Shown: piece by piece, positions 48,529-57,224 of the stretch | Position numbering within the stretch: the first letter of the stretch is position 1 | How the letters are laid out: each line of letters begins with the position of its first letter | From: an uncultured Eubacteriales bacterium | GTDB taxonomy: Bacteria > Bacillota_I > Bacilli_A > RF39 > UBA660 | Reading direction: 5' to 3' | Length of the DNA stretch: 64,000 nt | NCBI GenBank assembly: GCA_905188025.1 | Contig: CAJJKI010000005.1 | Location: 1-64,000 of the forward strand | Notes under the pieces: generated by a model | The model's input: only the letters and a program-made list of their open reading frames with translations | Database searches by the model: none | Told to the model about the DNA's origin: nothing | Made by a program: the position numbers and the translations under genes

Positions 48529-50247
48529 ATGAAAAAATCTTATTATAAAAAAGTATTATCTTATTTTCTGAAATATAAAAAAGAATTATCCCTAATAATA
48601 ATTGCTTCCGCCTTAACAGCAGCTATTGGAGTTATTGAACCATTTATTAGTGCTAAAGAATATACCGCTATTACTACAGTTAATATTAGCGAAATAATAA
48701 AATATACTATAATTATCTTTTTAATAAACATTATAAGTTCATTTCTCTTTAATATTTATCATCTAATGGCAAGTAAATATTCTAAAAAAGTCTCTCTTAA
48801 TATTCAAAGAGATACTACTGAAGAACTATTTAAATTAGAAATATCTAACTTTGATAAACTAGGAACTTCTTTTTTCATAGAAAGAGCCATTAATGATACT
48901 AATAATTTAGTTAGTAATATTGCTACATTAAGATATTTTTTTGTAGATATTTTTACTAATGCTGGAGTAATTGTATACCTAATTAATGCTTCATTAAAAG
49001 TATCCATTCTTATCCTTTTAATCTCAGTAATTCTCTTTCTCATCAATAAAAAAAGAAGAGACTACTACGAAAACCGTTATTCCGATCGCCGTAAATCAAG
49101 AGAGTATCAAAGTAGTTCTTTTACTGAATTAATACGTGGTATTCGTGATATAAAAGTTCTAAATCTAAGAAAAATTATGACTAAAAAGATTACTATTGGT
49201 CAAGAAAAAATAAATGATATATCCCATCAAGAAAATAAAGAAAGAATGTATTTTGATTCAGTATACACTTTTTTAAGAACATTAGCCACTCTAATAGTTA
49301 TTTTATATTCTGTATATCTTGTTAAAAATAATGAACTAGATGGAGCAACTCTACTAATAATTTTCTTATATCATGGTCGTATTCTTGCATTAAATACAAC
49401 AATAGGGGCATTATATAATAATTGTAAAGATATTAAGCTTAATATGAAAAATATTGGTGACATTTTAAATGATTCATCTTATCCTAAAGAGAAGTTTGGT
49501 TCTCTAGAAAACAAACATTTTACAGGATACATAGAATTCTCTCATGTTAATTTTAGTTATGATACAAATTCAGTTTTAAAAGATGTAAATTTCTTGATAA
49601 AACCTAATACTACTACAGGTATTGTTGGCCCTTCAGGCGCTGGAAAGACAACCATATTTAACTTGATATCAAAACTATATAATGTAAGTTCTGGTAATAT
49701 TTTAATAGATAATCACAACATTAATGACTATACAGAAGAAACTATTCGTGGAAACATCTCCGTAATTACTCAAAATCCATATATTTTTAATATGACTATA
49801 AGAGAAAATATAAAAATAGTAAATCCAAGTATTACTGATGAAGAAATGATAGAAAAATGTAAATTAGCAGAACTTCATGATTATATAGAATCTCTTCCTG
49901 ATAAATATGATACCATGCTTGGAGAAAATGGCATTATCTTATCTGGTGGCCTAAAACAAAGATTAGCTATCGCCCGTGCCATCGTCAAAGACTCAGAAAT
50001 AATTCTTCTAGATGAAGCTACAAGTTCTCTTGATAATGAGATTCAAGAACATGTCATGAGTGCTATTAAAAATATCAGTAAAGATTATACTATCCTAATA
50101 ATAGCTCATCGTCTCTCAACTATCAAAGATTGTGATAAAATACTTGTAATAAATGAAGGAACCATCTCAGGATATGATACTCATAATAATCTAATAAAAA
50201 ATAATTCAGTATATCAAAAACTATATAAAAAAGAATTAATAGAATAA
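48529..50247 (+). CDS. ABC-type half-exporter (fused permease and ATPase)
   Basis: A 572-residue protein. An N-terminal membrane domain with about six helices (15-300) is joined to an ATPase domain (330-572), and it should work as a homodimer. Walker A is GPSGAGKTT, the Q-loop is ITQNPYIF, the signature is LSGGLKQRLAIARAI (LSGGL instead of LSGGQ), Walker B is IILLDEATSSLD and the H-loop is IIAHRLSTIKD. The family exports lipids, peptides or drugs; substrate not predictable. A single gene, with no partner half-transporter adjacent. Confidence 0.9.
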   Translation: MKKSYYKKVLSYFLKYKKELSLIIIASALTAAIGVIEPFISAKEYTAITTVNISEIIKYTIIIFLINIISSFLFNIYHLMASKYSKKVSLNIQRDTTEELFKLEISNFDKLGTSFFIERAINDTNNLVSNIATLRYFFVDIFTNAGVIVYLINASLKVSILILLISVILFLINKKRRDYYENRYSDRRKSREYQSSSFTELIRGIRDIKVLNLRKIMTKKITIGQEKINDISHQENKERMYFDSVYTFLRTLATLIVILYSVYLVKNNELDGATLLIIFLYHGRILALNTTIGALYNNCKDIKLNMKNIGDILNDSSYPKEKFGSLENKHFTGYIEFSHVNFSYDTNSVLKDVNFLIKPNTTTGIVGPSGAGKTTIFNLISKLYNVSSGNILIDNHNINDYTEETIRGNISVITQNPYIFNMTIRENIKIVNPSITDEEMIEKCKLAELHDYIESLPDKYDTMLGENGIILSGGLKQRLAIARAIVKDSEIILLDEATSSLDNEIQEHVMSAIKNISKDYTILIIAHRLSTIKDCDKILVINEGTISGYDTHNNLIKNNSVYQKLYKKELIE

Positions 50248-50255
50248 TTATAAGT

Positions 50256-50290
50256 CTAGTCATTAAAAATACAATGACTAGTTTTTATTT
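50256..50290 (+). terminator. Terminator of the ABC exporter gene
   Basis: CTAGTCATT (50256-50264) pairs with AATGACTAG (50273-50281), followed by TTTTTATTT. Confidence 0.85.
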
Positions 50291-50412
50291 AAAAATAATA
50301 AGTATATTTGTCATCTTTTAAGAAAATTATCCAATATCATAAAAAATACTATTAAATTAATTAAATTTATGTTAAAATATATTATGAATAAGAATGTCAA
50401 GGAAGTGATTAA

Positions 50413-52119
50413 ATGAACAATAACCTTATTTTACCAATGATTGTTTTTTTGATTGCTTTTATTTGCATTATAATTTTACTAATAATTATTCGTAATAAGC
50501 GTAAACAAAAATTCAAACAAACCATTGAAGAACTTGATTATGAAAAAAATAAACTTATCGGAGTACCTATTCTTAGTGAATTATCTAAAGTTCGTGATCT
50601 TGTAAAAACTGATGATTTAAAACAAAAACTAAATGAATGGGATGAAACATTCAAAGTTATCAAAGAAGAAAAAATTGATACTTTAACTGATTTGATTACT
50701 GAAGCCGACTTCATGATTGACCGTAAAGATTATTCCGGTGCTGTACGTAAAATTGCTGATATTGAGATCCTTCTAAAATCTCTTCAAGCAAAAACTGCTA
50801 ATCTTCTCGAAGAAGTTCGTGTCATCACAAAGTCAGAAGAACGTAATCGCTCAATCATCACTAAATTAAAAGCCATCTACCGTGAATGTGAAAGTAAATA
50901 TGAACGTACCAAAAAAGATTATGGCCCTTTAGGTGATAGTATTGAATCATTCCTAACTTCAATTGATAACGGCTTCAAAAAATTTGAGTCATACATGGAT
51001 AAAAATGATTATGTTTCCGTAGAAAAACTAGTCATAAGCCTTGAAAAAGATATTAACACCCTAAAAGACTTCCTTGAAAAAGCTCCCGACCTTGTCTTAA
51101 TATCTACACTAATGATTCCTAACAAAATAGAAGAAACCAAAACATTATATTTCCGTATGCAAAGAGATGGTTTCCCACTAGATTATTTAAATATTGAATA
51201 TAATATCAAAGAAATAGAAGACAAAGTATCTGCTATTATGGAGCAAATGAAAACCTTTGATTTAACTAATGCCGATATTGAACTAAAAACCATGTTAGAA
51301 TACTTTAACACCATCTTTAATAGTTTTGATAAAGAACGTGAATCTAAAGACATCTTCCGCGAAAATATTAAAAAACTAAAGAAAAAACTAGAAGGCGTTA
51401 ATAAAGTAATCTATGATATCTATCTTCAAATGGATGATATAAAAAGCACATATGATTTATCAGATGCTGAGATTGGTAAATTTAATGCTATCAGTAAAAG
51501 CCTAGAAAAAATTAATGAAGATTATAAAGTACTATTTGAACATGGTAAAGGAAAAACCTTTGCTTATTCCAAACTAGTAGAAGAATTAGATGGCTTAGGA
51601 AATCGCTTAACCCGTCTACAAGATGATCTTGATTATCGTCTAAAATCAATTACTAGTATGAAAGATGATGAATCTCGTGCTAAAGAACAACTTAACATGA
51701 TTCAAAATCTTCTAATCCAATCAAAAAACAAACTAAAAGAATACAAAATACCAGTTATTCCTAATAGTTACTATATTGAATTAGAAGAAGCTGGTGAAGC
51801 CATTCGTGAAATAATCAAAGAATTAGCTAAAAAACCTATTGTTATTAAAATACTAAATATTCGTGTAGATACCGCTCGTGATCTAGTATTTAAAATATAT
51901 AATAAAACTAATGATATTGTAAAAAGCGTCATTGCTTGTGAAAATTTAATCGTATACGGCAACCGTTACCGTACAACATATAAAGAAATAGATGCTGCCT
52001 TAAATGAAGCTGAAGAACTATTTAGAAAAGGTAAGTACAAACAATCAATGGATACTTCAATTAAAGCCATCAGTACTGTAGATGACACTGTTGTTACCCG
52101 TTTTGAATTAGAAAAATAA
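50413..52119 (+). CDS. ezrA: Septation ring formation regulator EzrA
   Basis: A 568-residue membrane-tethered coiled-coil protein. One N-terminal membrane helix (about 8-26) is followed by long spectrin-like helices (EELDYEKNKLIGVPILSELSKV matches the conserved start of the cytoplasmic part). The C-terminal patch is YGNRYRTTYKEIDAALNEAEELFRKGKY, the EzrA QNR region. EzrA limits FtsZ assembly and links it to wall synthesis. GGAAGTGA precedes the ATG. Two low-complexity membrane proteins follow on the same strand. Confidence 0.93.
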   Translation: MNNNLILPMIVFLIAFICIIILLIIIRNKRKQKFKQTIEELDYEKNKLIGVPILSELSKVRDLVKTDDLKQKLNEWDETFKVIKEEKIDTLTDLITEADFMIDRKDYSGAVRKIADIEILLKSLQAKTANLLEEVRVITKSEERNRSIITKLKAIYRECESKYERTKKDYGPLGDSIESFLTSIDNGFKKFESYMDKNDYVSVEKLVISLEKDINTLKDFLEKAPDLVLISTLMIPNKIEETKTLYFRMQRDGFPLDYLNIEYNIKEIEDKVSAIMEQMKTFDLTNADIELKTMLEYFNTIFNSFDKERESKDIFRENIKKLKKKLEGVNKVIYDIYLQMDDIKSTYDLSDAEIGKFNAISKSLEKINEDYKVLFEHGKGKTFAYSKLVEELDGLGNRLTRLQDDLDYRLKSITSMKDDESRAKEQLNMIQNLLIQSKNKLKEYKIPVIPNSYYIELEEAGEAIREIIKELAKKPIVIKILNIRVDTARDLVFKIYNKTNDIVKSVIACENLIVYGNRYRTTYKEIDAALNEAEELFRKGKYKQSMDTSIKAISTVDDTVVTRFELEK

Positions 52120-52177
52120 TTGCCAAATAATAAAATTCATGATATCATGTATATAGAATAAAGAGGAGATGATTTAT

Positions 52178-53209
52178 ATGATGAATATAAAAGAATTTTT
52201 ACTAGATAATTATATCTGGATAATAGTAGTAATATTACTATCAATAATTACAGTTATTGGCTTTTTAGCTGATAAGAAAAAGACTCCAAAAAAGAAAAAA
52301 GGCGAGAGTAGTCCTATGAATCCTGGCGATGTAGCCTCTGCAAATACTGCTCCAATAAATTATCAAAGTACACCTACATTAAATCAAAATGATAACCAAA
52401 ACCTAAACCCTATGATGAATCAAAATCCTATGAGTTATCAAGAACCAGCACCAACAAGTACTTTCCCAACACCAGTAGAGCTCCCACAAAATAATCTCAA
52501 CAACACAAATGAGCCATTCGCTTTCACAAATAATCAAATGAATCAAGTATTACCTAATACTCAGTCTCCTGAACCAGCTCAAGTTAACACTATTCCTAAT
52601 AACAATATGAACTATAATTTAAATAGCACGAATAATTTATCTAATCAACAACCTATGCCAACTGCCAATATTAGTCCATTAAATGCTCCAACTCCAGTAG
52701 AGCCTATCAGCGTAAATCAAGTAATAAACCCTGAACCAATGATGTCTCCTGCACCTGGGCAAGCTCCTATGTATAATAACCAAGCAAACTATTCATCTTC
52801 CACACCAGCATTTAATCCAAATACTAACATGACACCAAATATGGCAATGAATCCAAATCAAGATATGAATACATTTAATCAACCTATTGAAACTCCAGAA
52901 CCTATACCTGTAACTCCAGTAAATATTCCTCAAGAATTTAACCAACCAATACAAACACCAGTAGAGTCATCTGTAGTTGCCCCAACAATCATGCCAAATA
53001 TGAACAACACTAATAATCAAAATATGAATCAAATGAATAATGCTTACGGTGCTGCCCCTGTTAACCCAACTCCGATTCCTACACCAGTGTCTCCATCACC
53101 ATCACCTAGTCCAATTAATCCAAGCCCAGCACAAGCCCCAAGTCCTGCACCAATAAGCTTCGTATATGGACCACAACAAAATCAAAATAACAATAACCAA
53201 TTTATGTAA
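52178..53209 (+). CDS. N-terminally anchored Asn/Pro/Gln-rich low-complexity protein
   Basis: A 343-residue protein with one membrane helix near the N-terminus (about 10-30, YIWIIVVILLSIITVIGFLA), a basic KKKTPKKKKG stretch that sets it inside, and about 300 residues of disordered Asn, Pro, Gln and Met-rich sequence. Repeated short words are seen: PxPVE, EPISVNQ, NQNMNQMNN, and a PSPSPSP run near the end. It has no catalytic domain. The start at 52178 is set by GAGGAG 9 bases before it. It follows ezrA by 58 bases and precedes a protein with mirrored topology. A scaffold near the division site is a guess from context. Confidence 0.7.
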   Translation: MMNIKEFLLDNYIWIIVVILLSIITVIGFLADKKKTPKKKKGESSPMNPGDVASANTAPINYQSTPTLNQNDNQNLNPMMNQNPMSYQEPAPTSTFPTPVELPQNNLNNTNEPFAFTNNQMNQVLPNTQSPEPAQVNTIPNNNMNYNLNSTNNLSNQQPMPTANISPLNAPTPVEPISVNQVINPEPMMSPAPGQAPMYNNQANYSSSTPAFNPNTNMTPNMAMNPNQDMNTFNQPIETPEPIPVTPVNIPQEFNQPIQTPVESSVVAPTIMPNMNNTNNQNMNQMNNAYGAAPVNPTPIPTPVSPSPSPSPINPSPAQAPSPAPISFVYGPQQNQNNNNQFM

Positions 53210-53241
53210 AATATGAAATATGAATAAAAAGGAGGAACAAT

Positions 53242-54009
53242 ATGAATAATTATCAAGATAACTCAAGTAATAATACCAATGCATCTAATCAAAATTCATT
53301 TAATAACACCGTTCCTCCAGTAAATAACACTCCTGTACAAGCTATTCTCGGTTCTAGTATCCCTTTTCATCCAATGAAAGAAGAAACTACTATAGTACCT
53401 AACGCTAATATATCTAATGATACTTATCAAGACAATATAACTACACCAGTTAATAGTATTCCAACTAATGTATCATCTAACATTACTAGTAGTAATCCTT
53501 TCACTGATCCTAATACCAAAACATATGCTGATATTTTAAATAAAGGGAAAGTACCACCAGAACCCATCAGTGTAGTGCCTACTAATATTAGTCAAAATAA
53601 CATAAGTCAAGGAAACACTATAACTCCTATACCTAATCAGGAAAATGTTAACAACCCAAATATTAATAGTATAAGTAACAATCCTAATAACATAACTAAC
53701 AGTATGAATATGAATGGCCCAATTAATAGTGAAACTTCTAGTGTCCCCAATCCCAGTATCAATTCCAATAACATCCCTGCATATAATGATACCTCTATTA
53801 ATGACTTAAATATTCAAGGTAACTATAACAATCCTGAAAGTGATTATCGTCAAGATCCTCAAATTATAGCTAATTTAAATCCAAATAAAAAGAAAACAGT
53901 AACTATTACCGGAGAATTAAAACTAGTAATAATTATTGCTCTCATCTTATTTATCTTTATTTTAGTAATACCATTTATCTTTGATTTTATCAGTGAAATA
54001 AAATACTAA
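53242..54009 (+). CDS. Asn-rich low-complexity protein with C-terminal membrane anchor
   Basis: A 255-residue protein: about 215 residues of Asn, Ser, Pro and Thr-rich disordered sequence, a KKKT basic patch, then one C-terminal helix (about 226-247, LVIIIALILFIFILVIPFIF). PPEPISVVPTNIS echoes EPISVNQVI of the preceding protein, so the two share short motifs or ancestry. The tail-anchored form puts the disordered part in the cytoplasm. GGAGG precedes the ATG. Its stop overlaps that of the convergent zinc-ribbon gene by 4 bases. Function unknown. Confidence 0.7.
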   Translation: MNNYQDNSSNNTNASNQNSFNNTVPPVNNTPVQAILGSSIPFHPMKEETTIVPNANISNDTYQDNITTPVNSIPTNVSSNITSSNPFTDPNTKTYADILNKGKVPPEPISVVPTNISQNNISQGNTITPIPNQENVNNPNINSISNNPNNITNSMNMNGPINSETSSVPNPSINSNNIPAYNDTSINDLNIQGNYNNPESDYRQDPQIIANLNPNKKKTVTITGELKLVIIIALILFIFILVIPFIFDFISEIKY

Positions 54010-54317
54010 TCATTACTTCCATATACTGATAAAGCCACAATCAAATCATAATTATCATCTTGTGCCATTATATTTTTATGTATTTCCCCACATTTACTAC
54101 ACTTATAAATAATCTTATAAGTGTTTTTATATTTTTCAATTCCAATAGGCTTCATTAACCCCATACATTTATTCTGTCTATCACCAGGCATTATATCAAC
54201 ATGCAAAGAATATAAACACTTAGGACAATGATCTCTTGCAGTATATTCTAACTTTGAAACCTCACACCCACAATTAATACATTTAAAACCTTCATCGATC
54301 ATCATAAATCTTTTCAT
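54006..54317 (-). CDS. RNHCP-domain zinc-ribbon protein
   Basis: A 103-residue protein matching the RNHCP domain: CINCG near the start, ARDHCPKCLYSLHVDIMPGDR (the Arg-Asp-His-Cys-Pro signature), a central CMGLMKPIG and a C-terminal YKCSKCGEIHKN. Three Cys pairs suggest zinc binding. The function of this family is not established; nucleic-acid binding is plausible. TAGGTGAG lies before the ATG at 54317; the longer frame starts with GTG inside the RBS. Confidence 0.8.
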   Translation of the reverse strand: MKRFMMIDEGFKCINCGCEVSKLEYTARDHCPKCLYSLHVDIMPGDRQNKCMGLMKPIGIEKYKNTYKIIYKCSKCGEIHKNIMAQDDNYDLIVALSVYGSND

Positions 54318-54418
54318 AAAACTCACCTAAAATAAGTATATAATAAAATTACATATATTACAAATAAAACTTGTAAATTACCTTTCATTTGTTATATAAT
54401 TAGATAAAGGTGATTTCT

Positions 54419-54652
54419 ATGGAGTTTACTACTAAAGAAGAATTATATCAAAAATTGTTACCTGTCTTTAATGTCAAGAAAAGATTATTATCCATAACTA
54501 TATATCATTACCTTACCAGTACTGATATATGGAATTATCTTATCAAAAATAAATGGCAAAAAAGTCTTAACCTAACATTATCTGAAGTAGTAAATGATAT
54601 CATTACTATTGATCCTATAAAAATAATTAAAACCATGGAGGAAAAACAATGA
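54419..54652 (+). CDS. comN: ComN-like post-transcriptional regulator
   Basis: A 77-residue helical protein: FTTKEELYQKLLPVFNVKKR, then YHYLTSTDIWNYLIKNKWQK and LTLSEVVNDIITID. This matches the small post-transcriptional regulator family of B. subtilis ComN, which acts on comE mRNA. In B. subtilis comN also sits just before secDF, as here. AAAGGTGA is the RBS for the ATG at 54419; the GTG at 54410 lies within it. It overlaps secDF by 4 bases (ATGA). Confidence 0.72.
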   Translation: MEFTTKEELYQKLLPVFNVKKRLLSITIYHYLTSTDIWNYLIKNKWQKSLNLTLSEVVNDIITIDPIKIIKTMEEKQ

Positions 54653-56994
54653 AAAAGAAAACAAAAGAAAATAAAAAAACAAAAAGTAAAGAAATAGTTG
54701 AAAAGAATATTCCAAAAGAAACTAAATATTCTGAACCAATTCCTAAAAAGAATTATTTAAAATTAACTATTGGTTTAATTATCACCATTCTAGTAGCAGT
54801 TGTATGCTCACTTGGTATTAAACCATTAATTGATAAGATTAATTTTGGACTAGATTTACAAGGAGGATTTGAAGTTTTATATGAAGTAAAACCATTAAAA
54901 GAAGAAGATACTCTTACCCAAGATATGTTATATTCTACCTATAAAGCTATTCTCAAAAGAATCGATGTTCTAGGAGTCTCAGAGCCAGAAATAACAATCG
55001 AAGGAGATAATCGTATCCGTGTAAAATTAGCAGGTATTACTAATGCTGAAGATGCTCGTAACACTATATCATCAACTGCTGTCTTGTCATTTAGAGACTA
55101 TAATGATAACTTACTGTTAACTAGTGACGTTCTCGGAGGACAAGCTAAAGTTACTACTGATGAGTATGGTCATCCTGCAGTAAGCCTAAAAATAAAAGAT
55201 ACCGATGCTTTCTATGAAGCAACTAAAAAAGTAAAAAATATGACTAATAATATCATGGTTATATGGCTAGACTATGATGAATCAACTGATAGTTTTGTCA
55301 AAGAAAGAAATCAGTGTGGTACCAGTGCATCTCATTGCTTATCTGGAGCCACTGTTAATAAAGCTTTTGCCAGTGACGTAATCATTCAAGGTAGTTTCAC
55401 CAAAGAAGAAGCTACATCCCTAGTAGAACTAATTAATTCCGGAGCTCTTCCTACCAAACTTAATGAGATATCTTCCCGTACTGTTGAAGCTTCATTCGGA
55501 GCTGATTCTCTAAACAAAACCCTAGTAGCAGGAGTTATTGGTATCATTCTAGTTATTATTTTAATGACAGTTGTCTATCGCTTCTCTGGCTTCATCGCTG
55601 GAGTAGGTCTCATTTTATATACATATGCTTCATTCCTAGTATTCTATCTCATAAATGGTGTCCTAACATTACCAGGTATTGCAGCAATGCTCTTAGGTAT
55701 AGGTATGGCCGTAGATGCTAATGTTATATGCTTTGAAAGAATTAAAGAAAATCTCTTGATAGGAAAGAACTTACATGAGTCATATGATATCGGTAACAAA
55801 AATAGCTTTACCAGTATCATCGATGCTAACGTAACTACAATTATTGCAGCTATCATTATGTTTATCCTAGGACAAAGTTCTGTAAAAGGATTCGCTACTA
55901 TGTTAATAATCAACATTATCGTAACCGTAATTATTATGGTATATCTAGTTAAATACCTCTTAAAATTCTTTGTAAAAACAAACTGTTTTGATAATTCACT
56001 AGGACTATTTATTGGTCTTAATAAAAAGAAAATCAAAAAAGAAAAAGAAATAAGAATACCATATCCTAAATTAAATTTTGTTCGTCATCAATCTAAATTT
56101 ATAATTCTAACTATTGTCTTATTCGTTATAGGTATCGGTTTATTTATCACAACTGGAGCTAACTATGGAGTAGACTTCTCTGGTGGTACCAGTATCACTA
56201 TCAATAACCCTAAAGATAATATCACTGAAGTAACTAATCTTTTAAAAGAAAGTAATTATCACATAGAAAAACAAACTTCAACTGATAAAGATTTAACTAT
56301 TACCTTATCAGAAGTATTAGATAAAGATGCTATTAATAATCTAACTAATACTCTAAAAGATGATTATAAATTAGATAGTAATATTTATGTAGTAAGTAAA
56401 GTAGTAAAACAAGAATTAGTTAAAAATGCTATTAAATCACTAATAATTGCCCTTATTGGTATAATTATCTATGTAGCTATTCGTTTCCGTTTCAACTATG
56501 CTGTTAGTGGTGTTATAGCTCTTATTCATGACGTTGCTTTCACATTCTTATTCTTTGCTGCTTTCAAAATTCAAATAGATTCTATCTTTATAGCAGGCAT
56601 CTTAACTATTATTGGTTACAGTATCAATGATACAATTGTTACTTTCGATATCATTAGAGAAAACTATAAAACTAAATACAAAGGCAATATCACAAACCCT
56701 GAAGATCTTGATGAATTAGTTAATATCAGTATTCGTCGTACTTTATTTAGAAGTATTCTAACTACTGTAACTACTATTATTCCTGTAATTGTCCTTATGA
56801 TTTTTGGTTCAAAAGAAATATTAACTTTCAATATCTCCCTCCTAGTAGGATTCATCGCTGGAGTATATTCATCAATCTTTATCTCTAACATGTTATGGTT
56901 AAAATTAGAAAAATGCCGTATCATGAAACCAAAGAAAAATAATGATGATGAAGATGAAATTCAAGAATTAAAAGTTCGTGGTATTAACTGTTAA
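54649..56994 (+). CDS. secDF: Fused protein translocase subunit SecDF
   Basis: A 781-residue fusion of SecD and SecF with about 12 membrane helices, which uses the proton gradient to help pull proteins through SecYEG. The SecD part has GLDLQGGFEVLYE and a periplasmic P1 domain (about 80-280), then LLGIGMAVDANVICFERIKE. The SecF part has GVDFSGGTSITI and YSINDTIVTFDIIRENY. The N-terminus has a Lys-rich extension of about 40 residues. It follows comN with overlap. Confidence 0.95.
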   Translation: MKKKTKENKKTKSKEIVEKNIPKETKYSEPIPKKNYLKLTIGLIITILVAVVCSLGIKPLIDKINFGLDLQGGFEVLYEVKPLKEEDTLTQDMLYSTYKAILKRIDVLGVSEPEITIEGDNRIRVKLAGITNAEDARNTISSTAVLSFRDYNDNLLLTSDVLGGQAKVTTDEYGHPAVSLKIKDTDAFYEATKKVKNMTNNIMVIWLDYDESTDSFVKERNQCGTSASHCLSGATVNKAFASDVIIQGSFTKEEATSLVELINSGALPTKLNEISSRTVEASFGADSLNKTLVAGVIGIILVIILMTVVYRFSGFIAGVGLILYTYASFLVFYLINGVLTLPGIAAMLLGIGMAVDANVICFERIKENLLIGKNLHESYDIGNKNSFTSIIDANVTTIIAAIIMFILGQSSVKGFATMLIINIIVTVIIMVYLVKYLLKFFVKTNCFDNSLGLFIGLNKKKIKKEKEIRIPYPKLNFVRHQSKFIILTIVLFVIGIGLFITTGANYGVDFSGGTSITINNPKDNITEVTNLLKESNYHIEKQTSTDKDLTITLSEVLDKDAINNLTNTLKDDYKLDSNIYVVSKVVKQELVKNAIKSLIIALIGIIIYVAIRFRFNYAVSGVIALIHDVAFTFLFFAAFKIQIDSIFIAGILTIIGYSINDTIVTFDIIRENYKTKYKGNITNPEDLDELVNISIRRTLFRSILTTVTTIIPVIVLMIFGSKEILTFNISLLVGFIAGVYSSIFISNMLWLKLEKCRIMKPKKNNDDEDEIQELKVRGINC

Positions 56995-57111
56995 TAACAT
57001 AAAAATATATAAATCAAATACAAAATATATAACTAATTAAATATACAAAACATATCTAAAGTCATATATATCTAAAATCTTATATTAAAAGAAAAGATAT
57101 TCTAAAGAAAA

Positions 57112-57147
57112 AGAAACATACTTAAATAAATATCAAAGTATGTTTCT
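57112..57147. terminator. Perfect 12-bp inverted repeat between secDF and rel
   Basis: AGAAACATACTT (57112-57123) and AAGTATGTTTCT (57136-57147). It lacks a long T run but lies in the 230-base AT-rich gap after secDF, where nothing else was found. Confidence 0.5.
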
Positions 57148-57224
57148 AAAGTTATATATTATGATTAAGTATGTAATTAAAAATAAAACAATATATTAAA
57201 GTAAAAAGAAAAGTAGGTGAAGTT

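Noticed and set aside
52178..54009. CRISPR or tandem-repeat array suggested by repetitive codons
   Set aside because: The repeats are low-complexity Asn/Pro/Gln codons in an open frame, not regular DNA repeats with spacers.
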